From assembly GCF_029962835.1 (NCBI RefSeq), contig NC_080588.1:17626001-17690000 (forward strand): 64,000 nt of DNA, in the 5' to 3' direction. Positions 12,098-23,895 of the stretch are shown here, one piece after another. Numbering within the stretch: position 1 is the stretch's first letter; the number at the start of each line of letters is the position of its first letter. Source of the stretch: Magnolia sinica (lineage: Eukaryota; Streptophyta; Magnoliopsida; Magnoliales; Magnoliaceae). The translations under genes and the position numbers were made by a program. The notes beneath the pieces were generated by a model. It saw only the letters and a program-made list of their open reading frames with translations. It did not search any database and was not told the DNA's origin.

Positions 12098-14099
12098 GTA
12101 ATACTATATATGCAATTTTATTTTATTTTTTAATATTCACATCTTCATTTTGGTAGATGGGGTATATCTTAGTAATATGAAGCATATGAAATGTTTTGAT
12201 TTGTGTACTCATGTGTGGCAAAAGTGTGAGAGAATTCTACTTTTTTGCTTTATATGCTTATTGTATATTGTCAAACCATGCGACATGGATTGGTTGTTCT
12301 ATTGTTGATTTTCCCTCTTCTTTTTTGTGGGAAGCAATGCTTGTCTTGCTGTACTAGAAATACCTGCCAGTATTTTTCTAATCTGTTTCTTGTCATGACC
12401 AATCTATTAGATGACTGATCCCTCAAATGCTTGTTTGAAATGTAGAAATATTTAAAACTATAAATCCATACCAAATGGTTTAAGAGGCAAATGCCATTAT
12501 GATAGATATCTGCCACAATTTCTTTGATTTTCCTGCAAATTTTAAAGGCATCATCCAAGGCTCTATATTCTTGTTCAGACCCATCCTTATGTTGAAGGTA
12601 TTTGTTGATGTGGTATGCTAGATGTTCAATTGTTATGACCAATAATGCTGTTTCTAAGTCTCATTGTTAGCTTGTCATTTAGGTTCTGTTGTTACTTGGT
12701 AATTCAGGTTCATTGGTTCAGCTGATGGTAAATTATTGGGCTAAGAAATCCTACATAGGACTGCCTAGCCAGGAATTTTGGGGTTTCTATATTGAATAGA
12801 GCAGCTGCAACAAAGTAAAAACAAAAGTTAAAAGCTGTGCAAGATAATTGGAAAGCAGACACCAGTGGCTGCAGAAACTGAAAAACACCAAGTAAAACCA
12901 GAACAAAACTGTCAGCTACTCTTTTTCTATGTGAAGGGCCAACTTTCAGCACCCCATTTGCAAGAAAGTTTGATTGTTGTTAATGTAACTTTTTCTCATA
13001 ATTGTTGAGAGTTGCTTAAAGATGAGAGTTTGATGGCATTTGAAGCTTTACATGAAAGGTGTGGGGTTCATAATGGGGGCAATGTGATTTTTATCATGTC
13101 ATGTGTATCCAACAAAAGGAGCAGCAGAAGATTTTTTTTTTTAATTCTTAAACATCTGTTAGTCCAATGTGTATTCTTTGCAAGATTATAAAATTGATGA
13201 AAAAGGATGCAAACACAGCAATCAGGCTAAGCGTAAATTGTATGATAAGCACTAGAGTGGGAGCGGAAGTATCTACAAACTAGCGAAGAAGTGAGGGAGA
13301 GAAGTAGAGACATAAACTGCATTAGATGCATCAAGGGTGGGTCAAAGGGCCTTGCCGAAAGATGGTGAGATTAGGAGAGGTGCAGATGCTAGTTTCAGTG
13401 GTTGTCAAATGAAGAAAGGATACAAAAGATAAGACTAATAGGGGCCTTGCATCCCCATTACCTGGACATTTCCACTTTCTGTGATTTTGCTGTGCTGACA
13501 CTTCGGGAAACTTGGCCACTCCTAGACACAACATCACTCCTAGTGATGTCACTGAAAAGTGCTGTGTGTCAGACACTATAACATCCATTAATCCAATATG
13601 TACTCTTTGCAAGATAATTGCGGTGGTTCCTTTCTCAAGGTTGAACGATACATCTGTTCTATTATCTCCCCATTTGTAAGTGTGTTTGAAGGTTTGGACT
13701 GATGAAAAAAGTTGGGTATTCTTTGTAAGATTGATATGGAGAAAACGTATAACCACATTGATTGAGATTTTTCTATTTGGAAGGATCTCGTGATCATGAT
13801 GAGGCACTAAGCAGAATATTTTGACTTCCAAATAACAGAAGCTTATGGTTTTGTTGAAGGTTTCAAATGGGTCATTTCAACCTCTCTCATCTTTTTCACA
13901 ACCAAAAACCATCATATGCTGCAGGGATACCATGGTGCATGAAGGGATCTAGAATTTGTTTTATATTGCTATAAGGTGCTTTAGGGTTTGAGGACTAGGC
14001 TGTTTTCATAGGTTATCTCTTAGCTAAAGCGTGCCTAGTCTGTCGTTGTTATGTGGGACATTTTATCTTTGTTGTTGCAAGGATTGAAAAGCTATAACT

Positions 14100-14147
<48 letters not shown>

Positions 14148-16489
14148 GGGTCCTTACTCTTACTCCGGTGGTAGACTCTCAGGAGTTTCAACACCTGGTT
14201 GAGGGTTCGAGTACCCATAGGTGGTGAAATTCCACTATGGCGTGAGTGTGTGGTGGTGTGTGTGCGTGTGTAAAAAAAAAACACAGAGGAATGATCACCT
14301 GTGCACCAGTGCGCATATAGCAATTTGCGCACTATGGTATCCATGTTGTGGGGAAACGTATCTCGTACTCTCATTCTCCCACAAGATGTGTTGACATCAC
14401 CTAATTATGTGAGCCCCACCATGATGTATGTGTTATTATATTCACACCGTCCATCCATTTTGCGAGATCATTTTAGGTCATGGACCCAGAAGTGAGGCAG
14501 ATCTAAAGCTCACGTGGACCATTCCGTAGAAAGCAATGGGGACAATGACACCTACCATCGAAACCTTTCCAGGGCCCACCATGATGTTTATTTGCCATCC
14601 AACCTATTCATAAGGTCACACAGACCTAGATAATGGGAAAACGTGACTACCAACCTAATCCAGAACTTTTGTGGGTCCCAAGAAGCTTTCAATAGTAGGC
14701 ACTCAATTGCCACCTCTTTCTAAGGTGTGGTCCACTTGGATCTGTCTCATTTGTGGGGCCATGCCCTAAAATAATCTCGTCAAATAGATGGATGGTGTGG
14801 ATAAAACACACACATTATAGTGGGTCCCACATAACTTGGTGACGTATTCATAAACTGGCATACCATGCAATCAGCTTCCTTGCTCTACGTCGTCCCACTG
14901 GGACGCTGATCGCCTGTCAAAGCCTTTCCCAGGAACGTCCTGCGATGGAAACCGGATAGGGCCCACTGTGATGTTTGTGAGAAATCCACTTGGTCCATCC
15001 GTTTGGCCAGATCACGTTAGCAAATAGACCCAAAAATGAGGCAGATCCAAAATTCAAGTGGGCTGCAAGACATGAAAAAGTGGGTGGGGAAATGCCTACC
15101 GTTGAAACTTCCCTTGTGTCCACTGTGATGTTTATATGCCATCCATACTGTTCATTAAGTCATTCCTACTGGGATGAACTAAAAACACAAAAATATTAGT
15201 CTGATCAGAAACTTTTGTGGCCCCAAGAATTCCACCACCTCCTCGTCTGGTAGGTAAGGAGACCACACCACTACCTTATCAGAAACAGAAAATCATCGGG
15301 CCATTGTTATGTTCTTTTCCGTTGCTGGCTAAGCCATCGTCGGGAAATCCAATAAAAGCGGTCTCTCACCCGCCCACCAATCCTCCCAAAACCTATTTAG
15401 TGGTTGTCACCAATGTTTTCAGTATCGACGATATTGGCCAATATATCCCATGATATATTGTGTATCCCACTTGTGCAATACGAAACACACAAGTTGTGTT
15501 GATATATCCCACCTGATCAATCCGGTGAGCATTTTCGATTTTTGATCCTTTTTTTTTTTCTATAAATCATGTTAAATTAGTGTTAAATGTTTGCATGAAA
15601 AATCATGGATTTGGAGCCTCAATTTTGAGATTTGGGAGAGATGAGCCGAGTTGCGGAAAAATGGGAAAAAATTTGAGAATTTCCAATTTCTTGCAAATTG
15701 GTTACAATCTGTCCAAACACAAAATCAAACATGTTTGTAACCCTAACGGTATGTTAAAAAGCATCTTCACTAGTATCATTCTACTATGACTTAGGCATAA
15801 TATTGTCAGTTTGTTGAGCAACAATACTATGCTCGACCCCATCGAGATGGAGAAGATTTAGGCCACCGCGCAGCTCTATGTGGGTCTGAGCCACAACCAT
15901 ACTCATTATTCATAGGTATGTTTCTATTTTTCCACTTCTTTTGATTTTGAATGTATTAGTTGTGTTTCCATAATGTCTTCTTACATTTATAAATTATTTG
16001 AATAGACAATGAATATACATGCATCATTCAGTTAAAAAATGAATAGATTAGGACCCCATACAAAGGAAACCTATTATGTGCACTTTTTCTTTGTGATGTT
16101 TTGATTTAAGTGTTTATGGTTGTCCTTTTTAACAATCCCTGAAGTTTCATTGAAAATTCGAACAATTTTCAATGTTTCCCCATGTTTCCTAACAATACCG
16201 ATACATTACGCGATACAACCGTTATATCCCATGTGATAACCAATATGTATCCATATCCCAAGAGTGCGATACATTACGCGATAACGATATGGAAAACATT
16301 GGTTGTCCCCAAGAGAGAAGGAAACCCCCTTTTCAATTGAGGGCGTCACCTTAGAGCAATGTTGTCGATCGCATATGCAATCATGTGCGATCACAGATGC
16401 TTATGCGCATATGCGATCACACAATCACATATGCAACCTCATTTTTTTTTGAAAAATTATTATTTTTTTTTAAAAAAAAAGAGAGGAAA

Positions 16490-16524
<35 letters not shown>

Positions 16525-16751
16525 AAACTAAGTTAATAGATAACTAATTTTACGTATTTAAAATACATTTGAGAGGAATAAAATCAATTAACAATGAATT
16601 AAACATCAAGTCATCATCATTCAACAATATAGTTAACAAGTAAGAAGTAACAAACAAGCTATTTATTTATTATTGTAGAAAATCACCAAGTTATCTTCCT
16701 TGAAACTTGAAAGTGCTTGAATCTTGATCTTCCAACTTCCGAGAGTAGGAA

Positions 16752-16796
<45 letters not shown>

Positions 16797-19700
16797 AGAC
16801 CACTTGGAATTAAGAAATGTAAGAGAAGAAGATAATAAGAGAGTTTTGGGGTGAGAATGTTGCAAATGGAGGAGGTTTGGAAGCCTTTTTATAGGCAAAA
16901 AGTTGTTGGTTTCTTTTTCTTTTTTTTTTGCAAAAAATAAAAATAAAAAATTTAATATGCCATGGCTGATATGCGATCGCATATTTTCGCATATGCCACA
17001 TATGTGATCGCATATGTGATTTGCGTATGGATATGCGCACACGTGGTCGCACATGACAACACTGCCTTAGAGATTGCTCTCCATGGACTTGAGGCCTCGT
17101 AAAGAGAAGTGTCTTTGATCCACCATCCTCCTTTTCGGACCACCTACTTGCATGCAATGGCTTCCCTTCACAAGTTTCCTTCTTCCACGCCAAACCTTTC
17201 ATATCCATTTTCCTAGCAATACTTGTTCTTTTTTCTTTTTTCTTTTTTTCACACCCGCATTCACACACCCCGCGCGCACACACCACAATGAGTGCTCGAA
17301 GCATGTAAGCAACACGTTGTTCATGATGTCCAATTCTCTTGTACTTGCCCTCCAGCTAGGCTTGCAAACCTCCTCAAACTTCAAAAGATGAAACTTGTGA
17401 TCATGTGTATTGGCCAATACAGCCCGTATGGCCTTCTTTTTTCCTTTTTCTTATTCTTCTTCTTCTTTTTTTTTTCTTTTTTTTTTTAAATAAAAATAAA
17501 AATACAGTGGGCCGTTTTGGTCCCATATCACATCATATCAGGCCGATGTGGATACAGTACAGCCGTATCGGATACCGATATTGAGATGACAAGGAGTCAT
17601 TGACAATACAAAGTAAGAAAACCTTTGTTAACCTTACGAAGACCCTAAAAAAGAATCCCCATATATAAAGGAAATATCCGTCCCCATCAAAGACAAGGTG
17701 CTTCACTTTGGGGAAGATCTGCCCCAAGTTCAGGAAGATTTTACAAAGCCACTAGCTATTCGACCGGCTATGTTATATGGGGGAGAATGTTGTGCTGTTG
17801 GAAAACATCATGAGTGGAGATTGTTGCATAGATGGGGATGTTGAGGTGGATGTGTGGGAAGACTAGTGAGAAACATAATCAAGAATGAGGCCATATGAAG
17901 CAGCCTAGGATTTGGCCCAATAGAATATAAAATGATAGAGATCATATTGGGATGGTTTGATCATGTGCAACAAAGACCAGAGCGGTTCTGAATGAGGGAA
18001 ACATTGAGCTCAAGGGCCTGAAAAGATTATACGAGGGAGACCTAACAGGACTTGGATTGAGCCAGTAAGAAGTTATGAAGGCTTGTTCACTTACTGAGGA
18101 TAGGGCTTTAGATATGATTGACTGAATTGTTGCATAAATGGGGATGTTGAGGTGATGTGTGGGAAGACTGGTGAGAATATAATTAGGAATGAGGCCCTAT
18201 GAAGCAGCCTAGGATTTGGCCCAGTAGAATATAAAATGGAGACCATATTGGGATGGTTTGACCTAACAGGACTTGGATTGAGCTGTAAGAAGTTATGAAG
18301 GCTTCTTCACTTACTGAGGATAGGGCTTTAGATATGATTGACTGGAACAGAATTCATAATGCTGACTCCTGATGGTTGGGACATGGCTTTGGTGATGATG
18401 ATGATATTCAGGATGAACATTTTTATTTATTTATTGCTTTGGAAAGGTTGTAAATTGCTTCCGCAACTTCCCTTGCATGTGCTAGGTAGTTTGGTTGTTT
18501 TGGTTCCCTTGATGTATTTAGTATTTTTTTTTTCTTTAATATACTTTGTCTCTTCATAACAAATGGGTGGTGGCATTATAAAGAATATAAGGGTTTCATA
18601 CTGATAAGTACATGTTTGTGTTCTACTTCATGACATCATAAATCTGGATTCGAATTGACAAGGACTTGAAATTGAAACATGACCCTGCTATTCCTCAAGA
18701 AAAATGTGATACCTGCCTTGAGTATGGTTTACGAAATGTGAAAGTTCCAACACTGTTCAGAAGGTCCAGTATATTTTCTGTTGTTAGTGGAATCTTTTGG
18801 TCTTGGTTTATAGGGTTGGTTTTCTCTGGCCCCCATTTCATGCAAGTGGGATCCATCGGTTGGTCGTCCTGACTGTTGGTTTGATCAGCCCCACCATGGA
18901 CAGTTCATTTTACAAAATACTGATTGGGCAATTCTAACCCTTAGATCAGGAATTGCAAATGTACAGCTAAGAAAATAATACAATAATGGTCCATGTTCAA
19001 TGATTAAATAGTTGGCCTGAGCTGTAGCTGTCTTTCTTTTCTGCTTGTATTATTTAGGCTTGGGCCTAAAAATGAATAAAATTGTCATCGTTCAAAAAAA
19101 AAAAAAAGAAAGAAAGAAAATGTGTTCTTCTAGTCTGGGATATCTTTTGGGGCATCTGTCTTAGGCGAGGCACATCATATCAACAGTCTGGAACCCCTTA
19201 TGATGCACTTGTACAGAATTGGTGCAGGAGGACATTATACATGCCTATCAGCAGACTCACATAATCTACGTTTTCTGTCTAATGAAATGGATAGAAACTT
19301 ATTGTCACCTAGAGAATGTGCCCGGGGCTCTCTATGAATGTCTTCCAGTGAAGGATTGCATAATCTCAGACATCCGTCTATCAAGGTGGGAACAAACCCA
19401 TCCTCAGGATAGAAACTGCACACATGACCTGTCGGCATGAATGCATACATCAACCTGGAATTCAATCCTGTTGTCTGTCATTTGGCCCAAAAAATGCACT
19501 GACCTGAAGTCCTAAATCCTAAATCCTAATTGTCTGGTCATAAATGCGAGCTGTTGCTCATTTATTTTTAACCTTGGTTTGTCGGAACGGTTAAAAATCC
19601 AAGCTTTGCAGTCTTTGGTCTGGCCCATTTTTGGATTCCACAGGACGGACTGTTAGGGTCATTTTGTACACATGGCCTGGTGTACGGCAGAGATTCCTTG

Positions 19701-20101
19701 GGTGTCTTCCTATCCACGTCATAGCAGGGATGAAGATGGCCACTATCATTATTATTACCACTTTTTTATTACTCTGGTGACATTATTTTGCTCATCCTTA
19801 TAATTTTATTGGCCTATCTGCCTCTCACCTATCTGAAATGCATCCTCTTTGATGCAGGCAACATCAAAGACATCTAGCCATTCATGTGAGATGTGTGGGG
19901 AGGACTTTGAATCAAGGTACTTCACTAAATATTCCTCCCATCGGTGATTGTATCAACTGACATGCAATTTCTGTTATCATTCTGTAGCGGTTGTTTTCTA
20001 TCCTCAAAAGAGCTGACTCTTCATTACATTTTGTCATGGGCAGGAATAAATTGCACATCCATTTGGGGGCCACGGGCCATGCTGTGTTGAAATCACGATG
20101 A
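10322..20101 (+). CDS. DNAJC21: DnaJ/zuotin-type co-chaperone with two C2H2 zinc fingers (DNAJC21/JJJ1 family), complete
   Basis: Join of exons 10322-12097, 19858-19916 and 20044-20101: 631 codons, 630 residues plus TGA. Domains in order: J domain about residues 11-80 with the HPD motif at 40-42 (LQLHPDKL); a middle region; a long Lys/Arg/Glu-rich helix from about residue 203 to 300, typical of the zuotin-like group; a C2H2 finger starting at Cys314/Cys317 ([20 protein letters not shown]); a low-complexity acidic stretch; and a second C2H2 finger at Cys602, Cys605, His618 and His624. In yeast and animals this family acts in the cytoplasm with Hsp70 in late 60S ribosome maturation, releasing shuttling factors. 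That role is inferred here. The start is the first ATG, it follows a GA-rich leader, and the J domain begins 10 residues later. Exon 1 is open to 12130, so an unspliced transcript would give a 603-residue protein without the second finger. Confidence 0.95.
14101..14145. repeat. (CA)n microsatellite
   Basis: About 22 uninterrupted AC/CA units directly before a SINE. Confidence 0.95.
14146..14281 (+). mobile_element. tRNA-derived SINE
   Basis: Same family as 8570-8671: 'ccggtggtagactctcagga' (A-box-like), 'gagggttcgagtaccc' (B-box-like), then a (TG)n-rich tail and an A9 run. 'acacag' occurs on both sides and could be a target duplication, but the left copy lies in the CA repeat, so this is ambiguous. 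Confidence 0.75.
14391..14845. mobile_element. Foldback MITE of the main family
   Basis: Left arm has GACATCACCTAATTATGTGA, right arm reverse complement ACGTCACCAAGTTATGTGGG. The inner arms pair through 'cacaccgtccatccatttt'. About 455 bp, inside intron 1 of the DnaJ gene. Confidence 0.75.
14930..15260. mobile_element. Partial MITE, second subfamily
   Basis: Begins 'ggaacgtcctgcgatggaaa' and continues 'ggcccactgtgatgtttgtg', matching the left arm of 9280-9699. The right arm is missing or lost. Confidence 0.55.
15411..16301. mobile_element. Non-autonomous hAT element, 891 bp
   Basis: Terminal inverted repeats CAATGTTTTCAGTATCG (left) and CAATGTTTTCCATATCG (right, reverse complement), with 15 of 17 positions matching. 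Flanks are gttgtcac (15403-15410) and gttgtccc (16302-16309), an 8-bp duplication with one mismatch, as expected for hAT. Both ends are full of short alternating motifs such as 'acgcgata' and 'tatatccca'. No transposase frame is visible inside. Confidence 0.82.
16357..17064. mobile_element. Non-autonomous hAT element, 708 bp, perfect target duplication
   Basis: Ends CAATGTTGTC and CAGTGTTGTC (reverse complement of the right end). Perfect 8-bp duplication ccttagag at 16349-16356 and 17065-17072. Both subterminal regions carry repeated near-palindromes built on GATCGCATATG (for example about 16367-16430 and 16969-17050). The inside has an AT run (about 16493-16522) and a GA run (about 16756-16793). 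No transposase. Confidence 0.92.
17405..17590. mobile_element. Possible hAT-like remnant
   Basis: 'gtattggccaatacagccc' and 'agccgtatcggataccgata' lie about 150 bp apart and resemble the subterminal repeats of other hAT-like copies in the window. Clear ends and a target duplication were not found. A pyrimidine-rich tract fills the middle. Confidence 0.4.
17780..18420 (+). pseudogene. LINE (RTE-like) 3' end, internally duplicated
   Basis: Translation in shifting frames resembles the C-terminus of plant LINE reverse transcriptases: 'LYGGECCAVGKHHEWRLLHR'-like text, then RNE, then ILGWFDHVQQRPER, and near the end WNRIHNADS. It finishes in a GAT repeat at about 18395-18405, as is usual for RTE-type LINE tails. 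The stretch 17810-18120 is repeated, shortened, at 18128-18345. Stops and frame breaks make it non-functional. Confidence 0.7.
19858..19916 (+). CDS. DNAJC21: DnaJ gene exon 2
   Basis: Acceptor tgcag|GCAACA and donor TCAAG|gtactt. It encodes ATSKTSSHSCEMCGEDFES plus two bases of the next codon, which is the first half of the C-terminal C2H2 finger. It is too short to stand out as an open frame and was found by phase and family match. Confidence 0.9.
20044..20101 (+). CDS. DNAJC21: DnaJ gene exon 3 and stop
   Basis: Acceptor gggcag|GAATAA. It completes the split Arg codon and reads NKLHIHLGATGHAVLKSR followed by TGA. His618 and His624 finish the second zinc finger. Intron 2 is only 127 bp (19917-20043). 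Confidence 0.9.
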
Positions 20102-20800
20102 AGATTAAAGAATCATCAGTTGAAATTTATAGAGGTCGAAAAAAAAATCATCAGGGCAGAGGTTGGTAATTACACTTACACATATTGCTATTGGATGGTT
20201 GTTATGAGGCAAACATGTCATTTTGGAATTTCAGATCTGGCATTTCAGAGAACACAAGAACCAGATACTGCATACATGGTTTCAACTTTGTTGAGGTTCT
20301 TGCATCAGTGCCATTCATGTTACAATGAGGTTGGTCGGCTGTTTTTTTTTCCCCCTGATATTTTAAATCTACAAATGAGGGAGGTCAGTGTACTATTTTT
20401 TGAGAAGAGGAAAAGGAAAGGAAGAATTCATGGGTATTGAATTTGCAATGCGAGGTGGATGTCTTGAATCATGACATTTCCTGGTGGACCATTTTTTTGT
20501 CTCTTTCCAGTTGATTGCTTTGAACCACACTGGCTGGAAAACCCACAAATTTTTATGGTGGGATATGTATTCTGAATATTAAAGCTTTCCTGCTCCCATT
20601 CTGCAATAATATTTATTGTTTTTTTTCTTTTTCTTTTCTTTCTTTCCTTTTTTTGGGGGGGGTTGACTGTTTGGAAGTAAGTTTTTTACTTGGGAATGAT
20701 TTCGATGATACTGCGGTTGAAAACTGAAACAGAGTACATGTCTATTTTTGGTCTTCTTTCACCTGGGGTGCCTGCTGCCACTGAAAGCTGAAATTCTCAA
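20102..20800. other. 3' flank of the DnaJ gene, nothing recognised
   Basis: Presumed 3' UTR and intergenic DNA. AATAAA-like signals and a T/C-rich run with G8 (about 20620-20660) occur, but no gene or element could be supported. Confidence 0.5.
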
Positions 20801-21106
20801 GGGCATGTTTGGTTGCTGCCTTAGAATCATTTTTCAACGACTCTCTCCGAACAGGGTGTTGACACCGTAATAATGGAGTTGGAGCCTGCCAGGTAGCACT
20901 CCGCTGTCTGAGTTGATCCCTATGGCCCACCTGAAGACCATACAGATAGGTTTTAAGGAGTATGTATTGCATCACCCTGGGATAGTGATGCAATATTGGG
21001 TGGCTCCCAACTCATTTTTCAGGATGTGTTCTATATTGGCCTCATTGAGAGTCTGAAAGGGCGGGAGATATAATAAATGAACTTGTCATGGCAACCAAAT
21101 GGACCC
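20801..21106. mobile_element. MITE with GGGCATGTTTGGTTGC ends
   Basis: Left end GGGCATGTTTGGTTGC, right end (reverse complement) GGGTCCATTTGGTTGCC. About 306 bp, no coding content. The terminus type is common among plant PIF/Harbinger-like MITEs. Flanks (tcaa / tgaa) do not give a clear target duplication. Confidence 0.55.
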
Positions 21107-22749
21107 TGAAGATGTGTTGAAAAGTGGAACAGATGCATTGATCTAAAAATAAGGCTTACACAATCAGGTTGGCAACCCCACAAGGAACGGTAGAAATTTT
21201 TACCTAAAATGTTTTAAATTTACTGGAAAGGTAATTTTTTACACTCTGATGAGGCACATCAGATGCATGGATAACATAGCATCTAGATGCCAAGCTGTGG
21301 GCCCTACACAAAACTAATGGTGGGCGTGGCACCCTACAGTGCAGCCTACTTGACTTTTGGCAATCATGATTTTTGGGTTCATGGTGAATTTGAAGTTCCA
21401 CGTCTTAGAGAATTGTTTTCCGTATGGAAAACCAGGGCATCAGGATTTTTGGGCGTCATGTAGTAGAATGTAAGCTTAAGAAGAAGAATGCCAAGGCCCA
21501 TATTAATCTTTTTTAAACTAAAATTGAATCAGATATCATAATTATTGTTGCCTTAGAGGTCAATCTAATCAACATGGAATGGGTTTTAGACACCAAGGCC
21601 ATATGACATGTCTGTAAGGATCAAAATATATTTTCCTATTATCAATCAGTAGGAGATAAAAGAATTAGTGTTACCAGTTGTTAGATAAAGGAAAGTGCTT
21701 CTAAAGCTTACATACGAAAAGATTCTTGCCTTAAATAATGCTCTGTGGCCGGTACTAGGAGGAACTTAGTCTTTGGTTCTCTCCTCAACAAATATAGGAT
21801 TAAATTGTGCTTGGTTCAAACAAAAATTAAACTTTTATAAGAAAGGATTACTATTGTGACAGATTATTTAATCTGAATCTATCTTACGATGAAGTTAATA
21901 ATTAAAAAATGTCAATTCCATTTATATGGCTGAGTCTTTTAATCTATGGCATGATAGTTCAAAACATGTAAATGCGGCTCATTAAAAAGAATGAAGAGAT
22001 TAGGTGTGAATGCAACTTTACTAAAAAGAATGAAGAGATTAGATATTTTATTAAAATTCTCAAATAAATTTTTTTAATGTGAAGCAAGTGTTGAGTATAA
22101 ATTTATTTAAAATCCTTTAAACTAGTAAGTAGAAAAATTGAAAATTTAAATTTAATTCACAGTAACTTAAGTGATTTTAAAATTCTCATATCCATGAGTG
22201 GTAAAAGATATTATGTCATACTTATAGATAGTTATTTAAGATACACCAAAATATATTTATTGAGAAACAAAGATGAAGTTTTGTAATCATTTATTAAATA
22301 TAGAATTAAAGTTAAAAAAAAATTAAATAAAAAAATAAAAAGACTTAAAATAGATAAAAGGGGGAAATATGAATCTTTACAATTTACAGAATATTGTGGG
22401 AAAAAAAATGAGATCATTTATGACAGCACTATATCTTATGTACCTTGAAAAAATGGAATAGAAAAACAAAAGAATAAAACTTCAAAAGAGATAATTTATA
22501 TTTATGTTAAGTAGTTTAAGATTACTCTTTAATATATGGTAATAAGCAATTTTCTTTACTCATATCAAAACAAGACACATCATAAGACAACTGAGAAAAC
22601 ATCATACAAACTTTAAAAAGACCACATACTAAATTATAAATATTTTAAAGTGTGGGGTGTTTTGCTAAGTTAGGGTTGTCAAATACTAACGAAAAAAATT
22701 AGGCCCTTAAATATCTATTTATATATTTATACAATGTGTAGAACATAGT

Positions 22750-22757
<8 letters not shown>

Positions 22758-22846
<89 letters not shown>
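22758..22846. repeat. Compound (TA)n(GA)n microsatellite
   Basis: TA units to about 22786, then GA units to 22846 with one C interruption. It lies inside the copia relic. Confidence 0.95.
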
Positions 22847-23813
22847 TTTCGAAATAAAAAATTAATGTTCTAAACCACAATATTATAATTGAAGTAAGAA
22901 ATACAAAAAAAAAAAAAAAAAAGTGAAAATATATTTCTTTTGGAATTTATGTTCAAAGAAAAATGTAATTCAGAAATTGTTTGTACTAAGAAAATGCAGA
23001 AGAATCAAAATTAAGAAGAAATAAAAGAACAAAGAAAAGAACTAACTTTAAAATTAATTAATATACATTTATAACTAAAGTCAAACCACTAATGTACTTG
23101 AGAGTAATCAACTCATTAGATGCAACTTTTTATAAAGAAGTTATTAATGATTAATTAAAGTTTATAATATCTAATAAAACTACAAAACTTGTAAACCTCC
23201 CACATGAAAATAAACTAATAGATTTTAAATAAGTATTTAAGAAAAAATTAAAATTAGATAAAATTATTGACAAATTTAAAGCTACACTAGTAACTAAACG
23301 CTTTAAACAAAAGGAATAATTAATTGCTTTGACACTTATTCTCCTGTAACTAGAATTACTATCAGTAGACTCCTTATAGCAATAACTGTTATATTTAAAT
23401 TTGGTGCACCAGATGGACATTAAAACGGCATTTCTAATGGAGACTTAGAATATGAAATATATATGGAACAAACTATTTAAATAATGGCATAAGAACTTGA
23501 TAATCTTATGAAATCAAATAAATATTAATTAAATGATATAAATAAATTACGCGGCCCAATATGGATGGGAGATTGCTTGGAACTGATTGAATGATCTGAC
23601 GATTCAAGTGGATTCTATTAAATGCATGTTTAAAATAAGGTGGTCAGCGGTCCAAATTCAACACGCAAAATGGGATGGTTAAGATGGTCCGATCAAGGGA
23701 TGTGGGGCTATGCCAATTTTACATTATTTGATTAATTTATGGTAAAATCGTAATGATAACAATTTTATATTATTTGATTTATTCAAGATTCGGAAGAAGG
23801 GATGGTCAAATGA

Positions 23814-23818
<5 letters not shown>

Positions 23819-23892
<74 letters not shown>
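23819..23892. repeat. (AT)n microsatellite
   Basis: About 36 uninterrupted TA units inside the copia relic's non-coding stretch. Confidence 0.95.

Positions 23893-23895
<3 letters not shown>

Larger units (their letters stand above)
12098..19857 (+). other. DnaJ gene intron 1 (7,760 bp), repeat-filled
   Basis: GT-AG intron. 12098-14100 shows no recognisable gene or repeat: open frames there, such as minus 13331-13831, have no domain. The middle holds a CA microsatellite, SINE, MITEs, two hAT elements and a LINE relic, listed separately. 18560-19857 holds nothing I recognise apart from short A-rich runs (about 19095-19120). Confidence 0.85.

Noticed and set aside
13331-13831. 166-codon minus-strand frame in DnaJ intron 1
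   Set aside because: No domain, no repeat match, and intronic position; treated as chance.
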